Shown one piece after another: positions 12,901 to 21,272 of a stretch of DNA of 64,000 nt. A program made the translations under genes and the position numbers. The stretch is from an uncultured Planctomycetaceae bacterium (GTDB taxonomy: Bacteria; Planctomycetota; Planctomycetia; Pirellulales; Pirellulaceae). Numbering within the stretch: the first letter of the stretch is position 1; each line of letters starts with the position of its first letter. Location: the NCBI GenBank assembly GCA_937862885.1, contig CALMEE010000083.1, positions 18,248-82,247 on the forward strand, read 5' to 3'. The notes under the pieces were generated by a model that was not told where the DNA came from, searched no databases, and was given only the letters and a program-made list of their open reading frames with translations.

Positions 12901-13942
12901 CGTTTTCCTCAGGGCAGACATCCTGAATATGGTTGATAGTTAATCGACCCATCAACTCTTTGACTTGCTCAGCAAACTTGATGTCATCCATTTTCTTGGA
13001 AACTTGTTGTATGGCATGGCGAACAGTTGAATGATCGCGTTTGCCAAAGTAATCACCGATCCGTTGAAAACTCAAGCCCAGCAGATGTCGGCTCAAGTAC
13101 ATGGCAATTGAACGAGCATCGACAACGGCTTGGCGACGAGTTTTTCCGCGAATTTCCGCCAGTTGAAGATGATATGCGTTGCATACAAGCTTGACAATTT
13201 CGTCGATTCTTAATGGTGACGTTGACGGTGGATAAAGTTCGTTTACGTATTGGTCATCCATCACTTTGTTTGCGTGCTCTTGTTTGAAATCACAAAGTCG
13301 TTGATAGATGGCAAGTGCCGTAGGTCGAGTTCGGTCAACGAAAAGTTCTACTCCAGCATCTGTCGATGTCAGACCAAGTTTTGCAATCAATGCTTCTGTA
13401 ATTGTGCGTCTTACCAACCTCGTAGGAGTCGTTAAAGGCAAGACCAAACCAGACGAGAGTCTCGATGCTAATTGCGAGGAAAACTGAAATTCGGATTGAG
13501 GACTGCCTACCGAGGTGACGATCAAAAATTTGTCATTTCGAGAAAAAAAATCGATTAACTTGATCAGTTCTGAACAGGTCTGTTCACTGTTTTTTAGCAG
13601 TTCGATCCCATCAATTATCAGGACTTTGTGACGATTGATGCGATGCCGAAAATCATCGATGGATCCTGTCTTGATTGCGGTGACATATCGCCTGCGGAAC
13701 TCGGTTGCTGAAGTCATCAATAATGAGTCGGCAGGGAGTTGAAAATTTGTCAGGACTCGGTTCGCGATTGTTTCAGCTAGAACAGTTTTTCCCGAGTCAT
13801 TTGGACCGTAGAGGACAAGCGGAAAGAAATGTCGATTCAGATCGGATAACTTCGCAAACAATCCGGACAAAAGCACACTACTTCGATCAAAGCAATAAAA
13901 GTCAAGTGGCAAGTCGGGTGTTTTAGCGGCTGTATTTGCCAA
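12884..13942 (-). CDS. dnaA: Chromosomal replication initiator DnaA, short form
   Basis: DnaA binds origin boxes and melts DNA to start replication. The C-terminal DNA-binding domain is unmistakable: RSIAMYLSRHLLGLSF followed by IGDYFGKRDHSTVRHA at about 278-310. The AAA+ core has Walker A GPNDSGKT (46-53), and the arginine-finger region SRLSSGLVLPL is at about 160-170. At 352 residues it is about 100 shorter than E. coli DnaA, and domain I is missing. Walker B reads VLIIDGIE, so the second Asp of the usual IDD is Gly. The only usable start seen is TTG at 13942. The frame stays open to a stop near 14048 but offers no ATG, GTG or TTG there. No domain I is evident in other frames. Confidence 0.92.
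   Translation of the reverse strand: MANTAAKTPDLPLDFYCFDRSSVLLSGLFAKLSDLNRHFFPLVLYGPNDSGKTVLAETIANRVLTNFQLPADSLLMTSATEFRRRYVTAIKTGSIDDFRHRINRHKVLIIDGIELLKNSEQTCSELIKLIDFFSRNDKFLIVTSVGSPQSEFQFSSQLASRLSSGLVLPLTTPTRLVRRTITEALIAKLGLTSTDAGVELFVDRTRPTALAIYQRLCDFKQEHANKVMDDQYVNELYPPSTSPLRIDEIVKLVCNAYHLQLAEIRGKTRRQAVVDARSIAMYLSRHLLGLSFQRIGDYFGKRDHSTVRHAIQQVSKKMDDIKFAEQVKELMGRLTINHIQDVCPEENVCIKV
12892..12900 (+). promoter_or_regulatory. DnaA box TTATACACA
   Basis: Exact match to the TTATNCACA consensus, overlapping the end of dnaA next to the AT-rich gap. A one-mismatch box, GGTGGATAA, is at 13227-13235 inside dnaA. Confidence 0.6.
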
Positions 13943-14350
13943 TTGCGCACGATGATCGGGCCAACGTTGTTTGTTGGAAATCCGTTTGATTGGCGCGTAA
14001 ATAATCGATGATTGGCTAATGAGGATGATTCGAGTGAAGCAAACAAGTTAACAACGTAAACCAAGTTGAAAAGTGACGTCGATCAACGTGGCAATTCATT
14101 AGGAAATTGTAGCAAAAAAGCCGTTTTTTAGGGAGTATAGTGGCTGGTTCGCGAAAAAGTCGAGTATCACGGGAAAGCGGTGGTTTTCTCGACAGCGGCT
14201 TTGACACCGTGACGGCAACAAGCCCGCCAACATCCTCCGAGTTTCGTGCTTTGTCGAAGCTAGAATCCAGACAACGATCCCCGTTTGTCAGGCATTGTCC
14301 ATGGGTGATCATTGGCCCCAAGAGTCGCGTACTGATGCGAGGCACGGAAA
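13943..14350. other. Intergenic region upstream of dnaA
   Basis: This 408-bp stretch lies between the dnaA start and the cysteine desulfurase stop. The dnaA reading frame is open through its first 105 bases without a normal start codon. An 84-codon GTG frame on the plus strand (14140-14394) runs into the desulfurase gene and is not convincing. I found no DnaA box, terminator hairpin or RNA gene here. Confidence 0.4.
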
Positions 14351-15529
14351 TTAGATGGCCTTTTTGCCGAGCAAACGAACAACGACAGCAATGATTTTTT
14401 GCACTGCCTCTCGAACCAGCGATTCATCTTGCAAGAAGTTGAAACTGAATCGAACCGAGCTGTCGATTTCGGCTTTGGAACGACCCATGGCTTTGAGTAC
14501 CAGCGAAGGTTCGCTGCTACCACTCGTGCAAGCGGAACCTGTTGAACAGCGGATACCAACCATATCAGCCGCCATAACGACAGCTTGCCGATTACATCCC
14601 AAGAAGGCAATGTTGCTTGTGTGGGGCGCGCGCGGGGAATTTTGGCCCATGATGCGAATGGAATCTCCAAAATACGCGAGAAGTTGTTCTTCAAATCGAT
14701 TTCTGATTCGAGTCAGATGTTCTGTTCGAGTTTCTAGTTCTTCAATTGCCAATTCGATCGATCTGGCAAAGCCACTCGACAAGGCCACGTCTTCTGTACC
14801 TGGCCGAGCACCCAATTGTTGTGATCCTCCGAACAGGATCGGTTCGATTTCAGTGCCGTGGGCGATCACCAATCCGCCGATGCCCCGTGGACCATGCACC
14901 TTGTGGGCAGTGACCGTCAAAGCCGTTATTGAATTATCGCTGAAATGAACCGGGACTTTCCCGACTGCTTGGACGGCATCGGTATGAAAAAGAGTTTCGG
15001 AATCAGCACACAGTTGGGCGATTGTGGGAATTGGTTGGCAAACGCCCGTTTCGTGGTTCACGCTTGTGACGGAGACTAGGGCTGCTGGCTCAGCCAGCAA
15101 CTCCTCTAAATGTTGCAAAGAAGCGACGCCATCGTGCTCGACATGAAGATAGTCAATCCGCCACCCCTCCCTGGCCAAGCTCGCCGCCGTTTCAGCAATA
15201 CTCGGATGTTCAATTGCTGAAATGATTATGCGTCTTGCGGTTCGCGATGTTCGTTGCCGAGCGGTTGCCAAGCCGCGCAAAGCGAGGTTGTTGGATTCCG
15301 TACCCCCACTCGTAAAAATCAAGCGACAGGAATGCATTCCTGACGTTACTGCTCCTAGTTGTTGTAAGATACTCTCGCGCATCCGCTGCAACTCTCGTAA
15401 TGCAATTTGTCCATCTTGATGAGCGCTAGCTGGATTAGCAAATCGGCGTTGCAACGCAGTGTTGATCGTTTGTAATACGCGATCGTCCAAGGGAGTTGTT
15501 GCATTATTGTCTAAATAGATCGAATTCAT
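14351..15529 (-). CDS. Cysteine desulfurase (NifS/IscS family)
   Basis: This PLP enzyme removes sulfur from cysteine to give alanine and an enzyme persulfide for Fe-S cluster or thio-cofactor assembly. From the ATG at 15529 the product is 392 residues and opens MNSIYLDNNATTPLD, the family signature. GGTESNNLALRG precedes the cofactor pocket, the PLP lysine is K210 in TAHKVHGPRG, and the persulfide cysteine is C334 in CSTGSACTSG. A TTG seven codons upstream is also in frame, but the ATG gives the standard N-terminus. No iscU or nifU is adjacent, so its pathway (Fe-S, tRNA thiolation) is not fixed by context. Confidence 0.94.
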   Translation of the reverse strand: MNSIYLDNNATTPLDDRVLQTINTALQRRFANPASAHQDGQIALRELQRMRESILQQLGAVTSGMHSCRLIFTSGGTESNNLALRGLATARQRTSRTARRIIISAIEHPSIAETAASLAREGWRIDYLHVEHDGVASLQHLEELLAEPAALVSVTSVNHETGVCQPIPTIAQLCADSETLFHTDAVQAVGKVPVHFSDNSITALTVTAHKVHGPRGIGGLVIAHGTEIEPILFGGSQQLGARPGTEDVALSSGFARSIELAIEELETRTEHLTRIRNRFEEQLLAYFGDSIRIMGQNSPRAPHTSNIAFLGCNRQAVVMAADMVGIRCSTGSACTSGSSEPSLVLKAMGRSKAEIDSSVRFSFNFLQDESLVREAVQKIIAVVVRLLGKKAI

Positions 15530-16143
15530 TACACCAGGGAGTCGGTACAAGAACGAGACGAACCTGAAAGTTCAACAGAGATCGGACGCACCAGACCACA
15601 TAATACATGCCGAGACCATTCAAAATACATGGCTAGTCAAAAGGGGTACATCCAAACAGTTTTTGGCGAACGATGCCGGGAGATACGCATGGCTTGCAAA
15701 TGGATTTTCAGATCACGAACGCTCCGAAAACTTCAACCAATTGTACTGTTTTGTCAAACGAATTATTTTGAAAACCGCACAAATTTGGGGGAAATTGCTC
15801 AAGAGAAAGCGCCTATCTTGCACGATAAGCACTTTGTTGAAAATTTCTGGTTGCTCCCAGTTAATTTCGGCGTATTTGAAGCGTGGAAAATGCTGGTTCA
15901 AGACACCGCATTCAAGAAAGCGGACGGTTATCCTTTACGCAACGTGTGAAAAATAACTTCTGTTGTAAGAAGTTGCTGCATGGTAGCCATTTGACGGGTG
16001 GCTGTAGCCTTAGATAAAAAATCTTGATAAAAAGCCAGAATTGAACGGAGATGCCGAGCGCATGCGGCCGACCGATAGTTGATGAAACACGGCCCATATT
16101 GATTTCTTGATCCCGAGTACTTTTTTGCAAAACCGCTAGTAGC
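15530..16143. other. Intergenic region between divergent desulfurase and scpB
   Basis: This 614-bp divergent region should hold promoters for both flanking genes. A 106-codon frame on the plus strand (15629-15949) has an ATG but no ribosome site and no recognisable motif; it could be a small gene or chance. A weak 6-bp hairpin lies at 15955-15974. I see nothing else. Confidence 0.35.
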
Positions 16144-16806
16144 ATGGAACACCCCGAAAACGAGCGGCACGATAGCTGGCCGGACGATGACGCCAATCGC
16201 ATGCAGCGGGTCGAGGCGGTTCTTTTCTTGTCCAAGGAACCCATGAATAGCCGAAAACTTAGTGAACTTGCTGATTTGGAAGATGGTACACAAGCGAGAA
16301 CCCTAATTCAGAAGTTGAATCAGCGATATGATCGGACGGGTAAGGCTTTTCAAGTAAAACAGGTGGCCGGAGGTTACCAATTGATGACCCGCCCTCAGTT
16401 TGCTCCCTGGCTGCGACAAATTGAATACACTGGTACTTCGTTACGCTTGAGTCCGCCAGCTCTCGAGACGTTGGCCGTCGTAGCATATCGGCAGCCGGTG
16501 CTTAAAGCCGAAATAGAATCCATTCGCGGCGTTGGATGTGGCGAACTATTGCGACAATTGATGGAACGTAATTTAGTAAAAATCGCTGGCCGCAGCTCGG
16601 AATTGGGAAATCCTTTTCTTTACGCCACGACCAGAAATTTCTTGAAAACTTTTGGACTTGGCACGCTAGACCAGCTACCCAGAGCGGCTAAATTACGAGG
16701 TAGGGAAATTCTCGGTGAATCGCAAAAAAATCAACCCCCCAATGGACTTTCCAGCGAATCGTTGAGTACTATATCCGAAACAGCACACTACATTGAGCAG
16801 GAGTAA
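16144..16806 (+). CDS. scpB: Segregation and condensation protein B
   Basis: ScpB is the winged-helix kleisin-associated subunit of the SMC-ScpA-ScpB complex that compacts and segregates chromosomes. The 220-residue product contains MQRVEAVLFLSKEPMNSRKL at about 20-40 (first winged helix). LSPPALETLAVVAYRQPVLKAEIESIRGV at about 102-130 is the diagnostic ScpB stretch. It ends with a polar tail after LDQLPRA. The next gene starts four bases after its stop, so translation is probably coupled. scpA is not next to it. Confidence 0.94.
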   Translation: MEHPENERHDSWPDDDANRMQRVEAVLFLSKEPMNSRKLSELADLEDGTQARTLIQKLNQRYDRTGKAFQVKQVAGGYQLMTRPQFAPWLRQIEYTGTSLRLSPPALETLAVVAYRQPVLKAEIESIRGVGCGELLRQLMERNLVKIAGRSSELGNPFLYATTRNFLKTFGLGTLDQLPRAAKLRGREILGESQKNQPPNGLSSESLSTISETAHYIEQE

Positions 16807-16809
16807 ATC

Positions 16810-17217
16810 GTGAAAATTTCATCGTCGACTTTGTTAGACAGCCTAAACAACTATCTTACCAATCAGGTAACTGGTCCAGCCGGCGCATTGACTGAATCGA
16901 CATGCTTTGGCGACTCGATTGTTATGATCGACGATGACGAAGACGACTTCGAAGACGATTTCGAAGAGGACGACTTAGAAGATGAAGACGATGACGAAGA
17001 CTGGGAAGACGACGATGTCGAGGAAGAGGATGAAGAACTAGAGGACGTTGACGAAGATTTCGATGACGACTACGAAGAAGAAGAGGAAGACTTCGAAGAC
17101 GAAGAGTGGGAAGAAGTCGAAGACGATGACTTCGAGGACGACGAAGAGGACGATGAGGACTGGGAAGACGACGATGTCGAAGACGAATTCGAAGACGACG
17201 ATGAAGAGTGGGACTAA
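16810..17217 (+). CDS. Extremely acidic low-complexity protein
   Basis: The 135-residue product starts at GTG 16810. It has an ordinary N-terminal segment of about 38 residues (MKISSSTLLDSLNNYLTNQV...), followed by about 95 residues that are almost entirely Asp and Glu, with Phe, Trp, Tyr and Val at intervals (DDFEDDFEEDD style). A 23-bp direct repeat (16999-17021 and 17158-17180) shows that part of the tract grew by duplication. An internal ATG at 16924 could start the acidic part alone. The gene begins four bases after the scpB stop. A chaperone, nucleic-acid mimic or cation-binding role is possible, but nothing in the sequence proves one. Extreme codon periodicity supports it being translated. 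Confidence 0.7.
   Translation: MKISSSTLLDSLNNYLTNQVTGPAGALTESTCFGDSIVMIDDDEDDFEDDFEEDDLEDEDDDEDWEDDDVEEEDEELEDVDEDFDDDYEEEEEDFEDEEWEEVEDDDFEDDEEDDEDWEDDDVEDEFEDDDEEWD
16999..17180. repeat. Direct repeat in acidic gene
   Basis: Identical 23-bp copies at 16999-17021 and 17158-17180, both encoding a DWEDDDV-type stretch, indicate internal duplication within the acidic tract. Confidence 0.75.
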
Positions 17218-17394
17218 GTAGTCCGCACAGGGATTGTGAAGTCCGCACAACCCATGACCAGTTTGAAATTTCTTGCGCAGCGATCATCGTCCTTACAATA
17301 ACCTTAAAATCTTTTTGTGCCGCTGAACGAATTCCAAGTCACGAGCCTGGATCAAAGGTCATCGTGAATGGCGGAGCCGAGCAACCCTTCTTGG

Positions 17395-18450
17395 CTAGGT
17401 TTCCAAACCATACTGTTTAAGTTTCTTATGCAGCGTATTGCGATTGATGCCAAGACGCTTCGCGGCAACTGATTGATTACCGCGACACGATTCCATCAGC
17501 TGGCTGAGTAATTCGCGTTCGACGGGGTTGACGATGGCCTCGTGCAGGCCTCCCTCGCCGCCGTTTTGGGATGCAATCCGGTTGAACACGAACTCACGAA
17601 TCAGATTTTGTGGATCGGCTGGATGCAGATCCCTTGGATCACTCGTTCGCTGGCCAGTGACCACATCCGGCAAAAGCTTCGTTGTAATCAGGGGTTCTTC
17701 GGCTAAGATCACCGCCCGCTCGATGTGGTTCTGCAATTCCCGGACATTGCCAGGCCAGGAATAATCCCGCATCGCCCGCATCGCCTCGTTATCGATTTTA
17801 AAATCTTCGTTTTGCCGATGTTGTTGTCCGTACAAACGCACAAAATGTTCGGCAAGTGGCCCGATATCGTCTCTGCGAGAGCGCAGCGGCGGAAGAAAGA
17901 TGGGAAAGACGTTGAGTCGCCAATAAAGGTCTTCACGAAATCGTTGGTCCGCAACTTCGCGAAACAGATCCCGGTTGCTGGCGGCGATCACTCGAACGTC
18001 GACGCGATGCGTGACACTATCGCCGACCCGTTCAAATTCTCGCTCCTGCAAAACACGCAACAGCTTGACCTGGAGCATGGAACTCGTCGAATTAATCTCG
18101 TCGAGGAAAATCGAGCCCGTATGAGCGGCCGCAAAACGGCCAGCTCGATCTCGATCCGCTCCAGTGAATGAACCGCGAACGTGGCCAAACAACTCGCTTT
18201 CTAATAAGGTTTCGGACAGAGCGCCACAGTTCACCTTGACCAATGGACCGCTGGAGCGTTGGCTCAGCTTATGGAGCGCTCTGGCAATCAATTCTTTACC
18301 AGTTCCCGATTCTCCCTGAAGCAACACGGTAACGTCGCAGCGCGCGGCCTTTTCCGTGAGGCCATACACTTTGCGCATCGCATCGCTGAGCCCAATCAGC
18401 TCAGGGATCGGGGAGAGGTAACGGATTGGTCTTTGCTTGTTAACCGACAT
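17395..18450 (-). CDS. Sigma54-dependent transcriptional activator, Fis family, no receiver
   Basis: Bacterial enhancer-binding proteins of this class use ATP to remodel sigma54-RNA polymerase at -24/-12 promoters. The 351-residue protein goes almost directly into the AAA+ domain. Walker A is GESGTGKE (46-53), the sigma54-contact loop reads GSFTGA (93-98) instead of GAFTGA, and Walker B is SIFLDEI (113-119). WRLNVFPIFLPPLRSR and SWPGNVRELQN follow. The C-terminus carries a Fis-type helix-turn-helix (NQSVAAKRLGINRNTLHKKLKQY). There is no N-terminal sensor or receiver, so activity must be set by expression, another protein or the 20-residue N-terminus. A consensus sigma54 promoter is present at 25318-25334; whether this protein acts there is unknown. 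Confidence 0.94.
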   Translation of the reverse strand: MSVNKQRPIRYLSPIPELIGLSDAMRKVYGLTEKAARCDVTVLLQGESGTGKELIARALHKLSQRSSGPLVKVNCGALSETLLESELFGHVRGSFTGADRDRAGRFAAAHTGSIFLDEINSTSSMLQVKLLRVLQEREFERVGDSVTHRVDVRVIAASNRDLFREVADQRFREDLYWRLNVFPIFLPPLRSRRDDIGPLAEHFVRLYGQQHRQNEDFKIDNEAMRAMRDYSWPGNVRELQNHIERAVILAEEPLITTKLLPDVVTGQRTSDPRDLHPADPQNLIREFVFNRIASQNGGEGGLHEAIVNPVERELLSQLMESCRGNQSVAAKRLGINRNTLHKKLKQYGLET

Positions 18451-18618
18451 GCCAATATCGTAACAGCTTCAACACGAATCCAAAAGAATCCATGCAACAC
18501 AGATGGTAAGCTGCGCGGATGCAAACGCCCGATTTCTGAAAAGTGAACCGGCTTTTACCGAGGGATCCAAGACATTCAATCCCCATCAAGCTGTGATCAA
18601 CGGACCGCACCGCCTCAG

Positions 18619-20922
18619 CTATTTGTTTTCTATGAGGTCCAGTACCGTCGCATAAATTTGACGTGATTCGTCGGGTTCGTTCGCACTGTTGTTATAGTAA
18701 TCGTATTGCCACAATATCTCTTGTTTTGTCAACAAGATCCCGTTTTTGCGGACCGCATACGACAACGCGGCGAGTGCGGCTTCGCGAGCCTCTAACGCCA
18801 TGTTCGATTGATTGACAATGCTCAATAGCTGGCGCTGCGCGAAAGGTGTCCCAATTCGACCGAGCACCTTCGTTGCCGCTGCCCCAGCAATCTGACTATG
18901 CAAATTTTCTGCCAGTTGTTCCTGGTACTCAGCAAAATCAAAAACCGCGGTAATGGATTCAGTTTCGGTCAAAGTTGCAAGCTGCGAATTGGCCCACTGA
19001 GCGAATTCAATGCGCGTGATCGGCTCCAGCCGATCCAGACCACGTCGTAAGCTGAGATTGTAAAGTTGACGAGCCACAACACCCGTTTCCACCGTTATCG
19101 GTAACGGAACAGCCAATGGATCTTCATTGCAATAGCTTTGGATTCTCGGCGCGTCCCATTCCAAGTAGGAAAGGCCGATCGGAATTTGCTTCGAACGCGG
19201 ATCGCGACGTAACATCTGCACCAATTCAAGATAGTCTGGTTGGCTGATTGTATCGGAGAGGACGATCAATTCGATGTCTGGGTTGGTGGTAGCGAGCTGA
19301 AAGACTTGGCGGGCATTGGTGGCGGTCACCGGTACATATCCAGAAGTTAGCGCGGCGTCTGCCAAATTGCGCACCACCGCAGGATCTCGATGAGCGATCA
19401 AGACATTGCGATGGCCCTGTGCTCGTGCCAAGTACACAAGTGAGCGGAGGTAATAACTCGTGCCGGCGAAAGGTCGGTCGACCCCCAAAGCCGAAATGGC
19501 CCGGCACGCTGCATAAGTGACTCGCTGATCGCCGAATTGAAGTGCCCGGGCGAGTGAACTAGGCTGTCCGTTCTGAGCAGACAAAACACTTGGATCGCCG
19601 CACCGTTCCAGCAATTCGCAAGCGCCGCATGCCGCTCCAGCCAATCGTCGACTGATGGCGTTATCGAGGGCCTGATTCAAGTCGACCGACGTGAATCTGC
19701 GAAGCAACGAATCCGCGAAGCCCTCGTCGAGCGGGCGATCAATTCCTTTTTCAGACTTCATTGCCTGCAACGCAGAAACTAGATACAAACCTCGGTATTC
19801 GGCCTCTTCAGGTCGCATGAACAACAGTGCTTCAGCAAGCGGAGCAGCCAACAGTTGGCGTCGCAGGTCATTTCGAATGCGTTGGGGAACCAATTTTCCT
19901 TGCCATTTCCAAAAGGTTGAGAAAACTTCTGGCTCAAAGGGATCGACGGGAAGTGACCGTCCATTGTTAAACGCGGCGAAATACAAATTTCGCTCCACAT
20001 CGGCGAGCGAAGGAGGGCCGCCCAGTTGGCGTGTTAATGCGTGTCGAGCCAACGAGCGAAGTTGCGTTGTTTGTCCAGTTGCCAACGCATGATACAAGGC
20101 CCATTCAGCCCTGTCCGAAGCGACATTCCCCAAAGCCTGTGCCGCTTCCATTCGCAACTCCACGTGATCGCTAAAAATCGCGCCAAGGAGAGGCTCGGTC
20201 GCATCATTCCCGAAATTGTTCAATGCGGTTCTCAGATGAGGAAATTGCTCACTCCGCGATTTGTCAGCCAACGCGTTGAGAATGGCGGCAGCTCCGGATT
20301 CACCGGCAATTTTAAGTTGTGCCAACGCATCACTTCTGACGTAAATGTTTTCATGGTTGAGGTCACGCGTCAACGAATCAAGACGAGAAGGATCGTAGGC
20401 AAAACGCCAAGCCGCATCCAAGACTTGGTCAGCAAACGATTTGCCCTCGGGCTGCAAGTCATCTCGTGATGCGAGGTCAATAAAAAAGGGTGAACCAGCG
20501 GCACGGTGTAACGCAAACATTTGTGCGTCGTCGGTGACCAAAGCAGCCAACCGATTGATGAATGACTTTGCCTCAATGTCCGCGTCGACTTCCAACAACG
20601 TACTAATCGCGGCCACCAATTGCTCGGCGGATTGAGGATTCGAGTTCAATACGGCCTGAATCACAACGCGACGTGTCGGATCCGTGAACTGAAGCTGACC
20701 GTCGAGAACTTCTCCGCTCGTTAGCGTAGGTTGTACTGGTCTGGGCACGCGCCGGTCCACGTCGCCGCCCGCAAACGGATCATCTTGACTAAAAGCGAGC
20801 GAATGATAGCCAATAAGGCATAAAACGCAGGCAATCTTCCATGGAAAAAGAGGCATTTGAAGCCCGAACACACCGCTGCGTTTGCAAGATCGGGCGCGCT
20901 GAAAAACACCACTTGTCTTCAT
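18619..20922 (-). CDS. Exported HEAT-repeat protein with receiver-like domain
   Basis: From the ATG at 20922 the product is 767 residues. A basic N-terminus is followed by a signal segment (MPLFPWKIACVLCLIGYHSL, residues 23-42) and SQDDPFAGG. Another start, ATG 20856, would trim to that signal peptide. Residues of about 160-310 form HEAT-like alpha-helical repeats (DALAQLKIAGESGAAAILNAL and AAQALGNVASDRAEWALYHAL). At about 500-625 a receiver-like fold appears: VLIAHRDPAVVRNLADAAL, then IELIVLSDTISQPDYLELV, where the phosphoacceptor position appears to be Ser. A second helical repeat set closes the protein. It follows argH on the same strand after 350 bases. Function unknown; a scaffold role is the simplest reading. 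Confidence 0.75.
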   Translation of the reverse strand: MKTSGVFQRARSCKRSGVFGLQMPLFPWKIACVLCLIGYHSLAFSQDDPFAGGDVDRRVPRPVQPTLTSGEVLDGQLQFTDPTRRVVIQAVLNSNPQSAEQLVAAISTLLEVDADIEAKSFINRLAALVTDDAQMFALHRAAGSPFFIDLASRDDLQPEGKSFADQVLDAAWRFAYDPSRLDSLTRDLNHENIYVRSDALAQLKIAGESGAAAILNALADKSRSEQFPHLRTALNNFGNDATEPLLGAIFSDHVELRMEAAQALGNVASDRAEWALYHALATGQTTQLRSLARHALTRQLGGPPSLADVERNLYFAAFNNGRSLPVDPFEPEVFSTFWKWQGKLVPQRIRNDLRRQLLAAPLAEALLFMRPEEAEYRGLYLVSALQAMKSEKGIDRPLDEGFADSLLRRFTSVDLNQALDNAISRRLAGAACGACELLERCGDPSVLSAQNGQPSSLARALQFGDQRVTYAACRAISALGVDRPFAGTSYYLRSLVYLARAQGHRNVLIAHRDPAVVRNLADAALTSGYVPVTATNARQVFQLATTNPDIELIVLSDTISQPDYLELVQMLRRDPRSKQIPIGLSYLEWDAPRIQSYCNEDPLAVPLPITVETGVVARQLYNLSLRRGLDRLEPITRIEFAQWANSQLATLTETESITAVFDFAEYQEQLAENLHSQIAGAAATKVLGRIGTPFAQRQLLSIVNQSNMALEAREAALAALSYAVRKNGILLTKQEILWQYDYYNNSANEPDESRQIYATVLDLIENK

Positions 20923-21272
20923 AGAGAAATCCCAGTCACAAAATCGTTGCATGTTACGATTCACCAGATGTTTATCGATTGTTTCACACCTAGGCTCCAA
21001 CATCTTGCCGAACACCGGCCTACATCGTCTTATCTGTCCAACTGCTATTGCTGCAGGAGATCGTGGCAAACGGAATACCGAACCGAGCCACGCCCGGAGT
21101 CCAATTGCTCGTGTTTTGACGATTATCCGGACCGGCTTGCCTTTTTCAGATCGTTACATTGTAGATTCAAGCCGAACCGACTCCGCGCGATCAGGCGGCA
21201 CAAATCAACGTTTCGCCGTTCATGCTTGATGGCAGCCTGCCAAAATTCTGCAAGATTTAGATCCTCTTCAGA
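20923..21272. other. Intergenic region between argH and HEAT-repeat gene
   Basis: This 350-bp gap lies between two minus-strand genes. The HEAT-gene frame is open back to 21069, so a longer N-terminus is possible though it lacks a signal-like start. No hairpin terminator or RNA gene was seen; a promoter is likely but not recognisable. Confidence 0.35.

Noticed and set aside
14140..14394. 84-codon GTG frame near dnaA
   Set aside because: Runs into the cysteine desulfurase gene on the opposite strand and has no motif.
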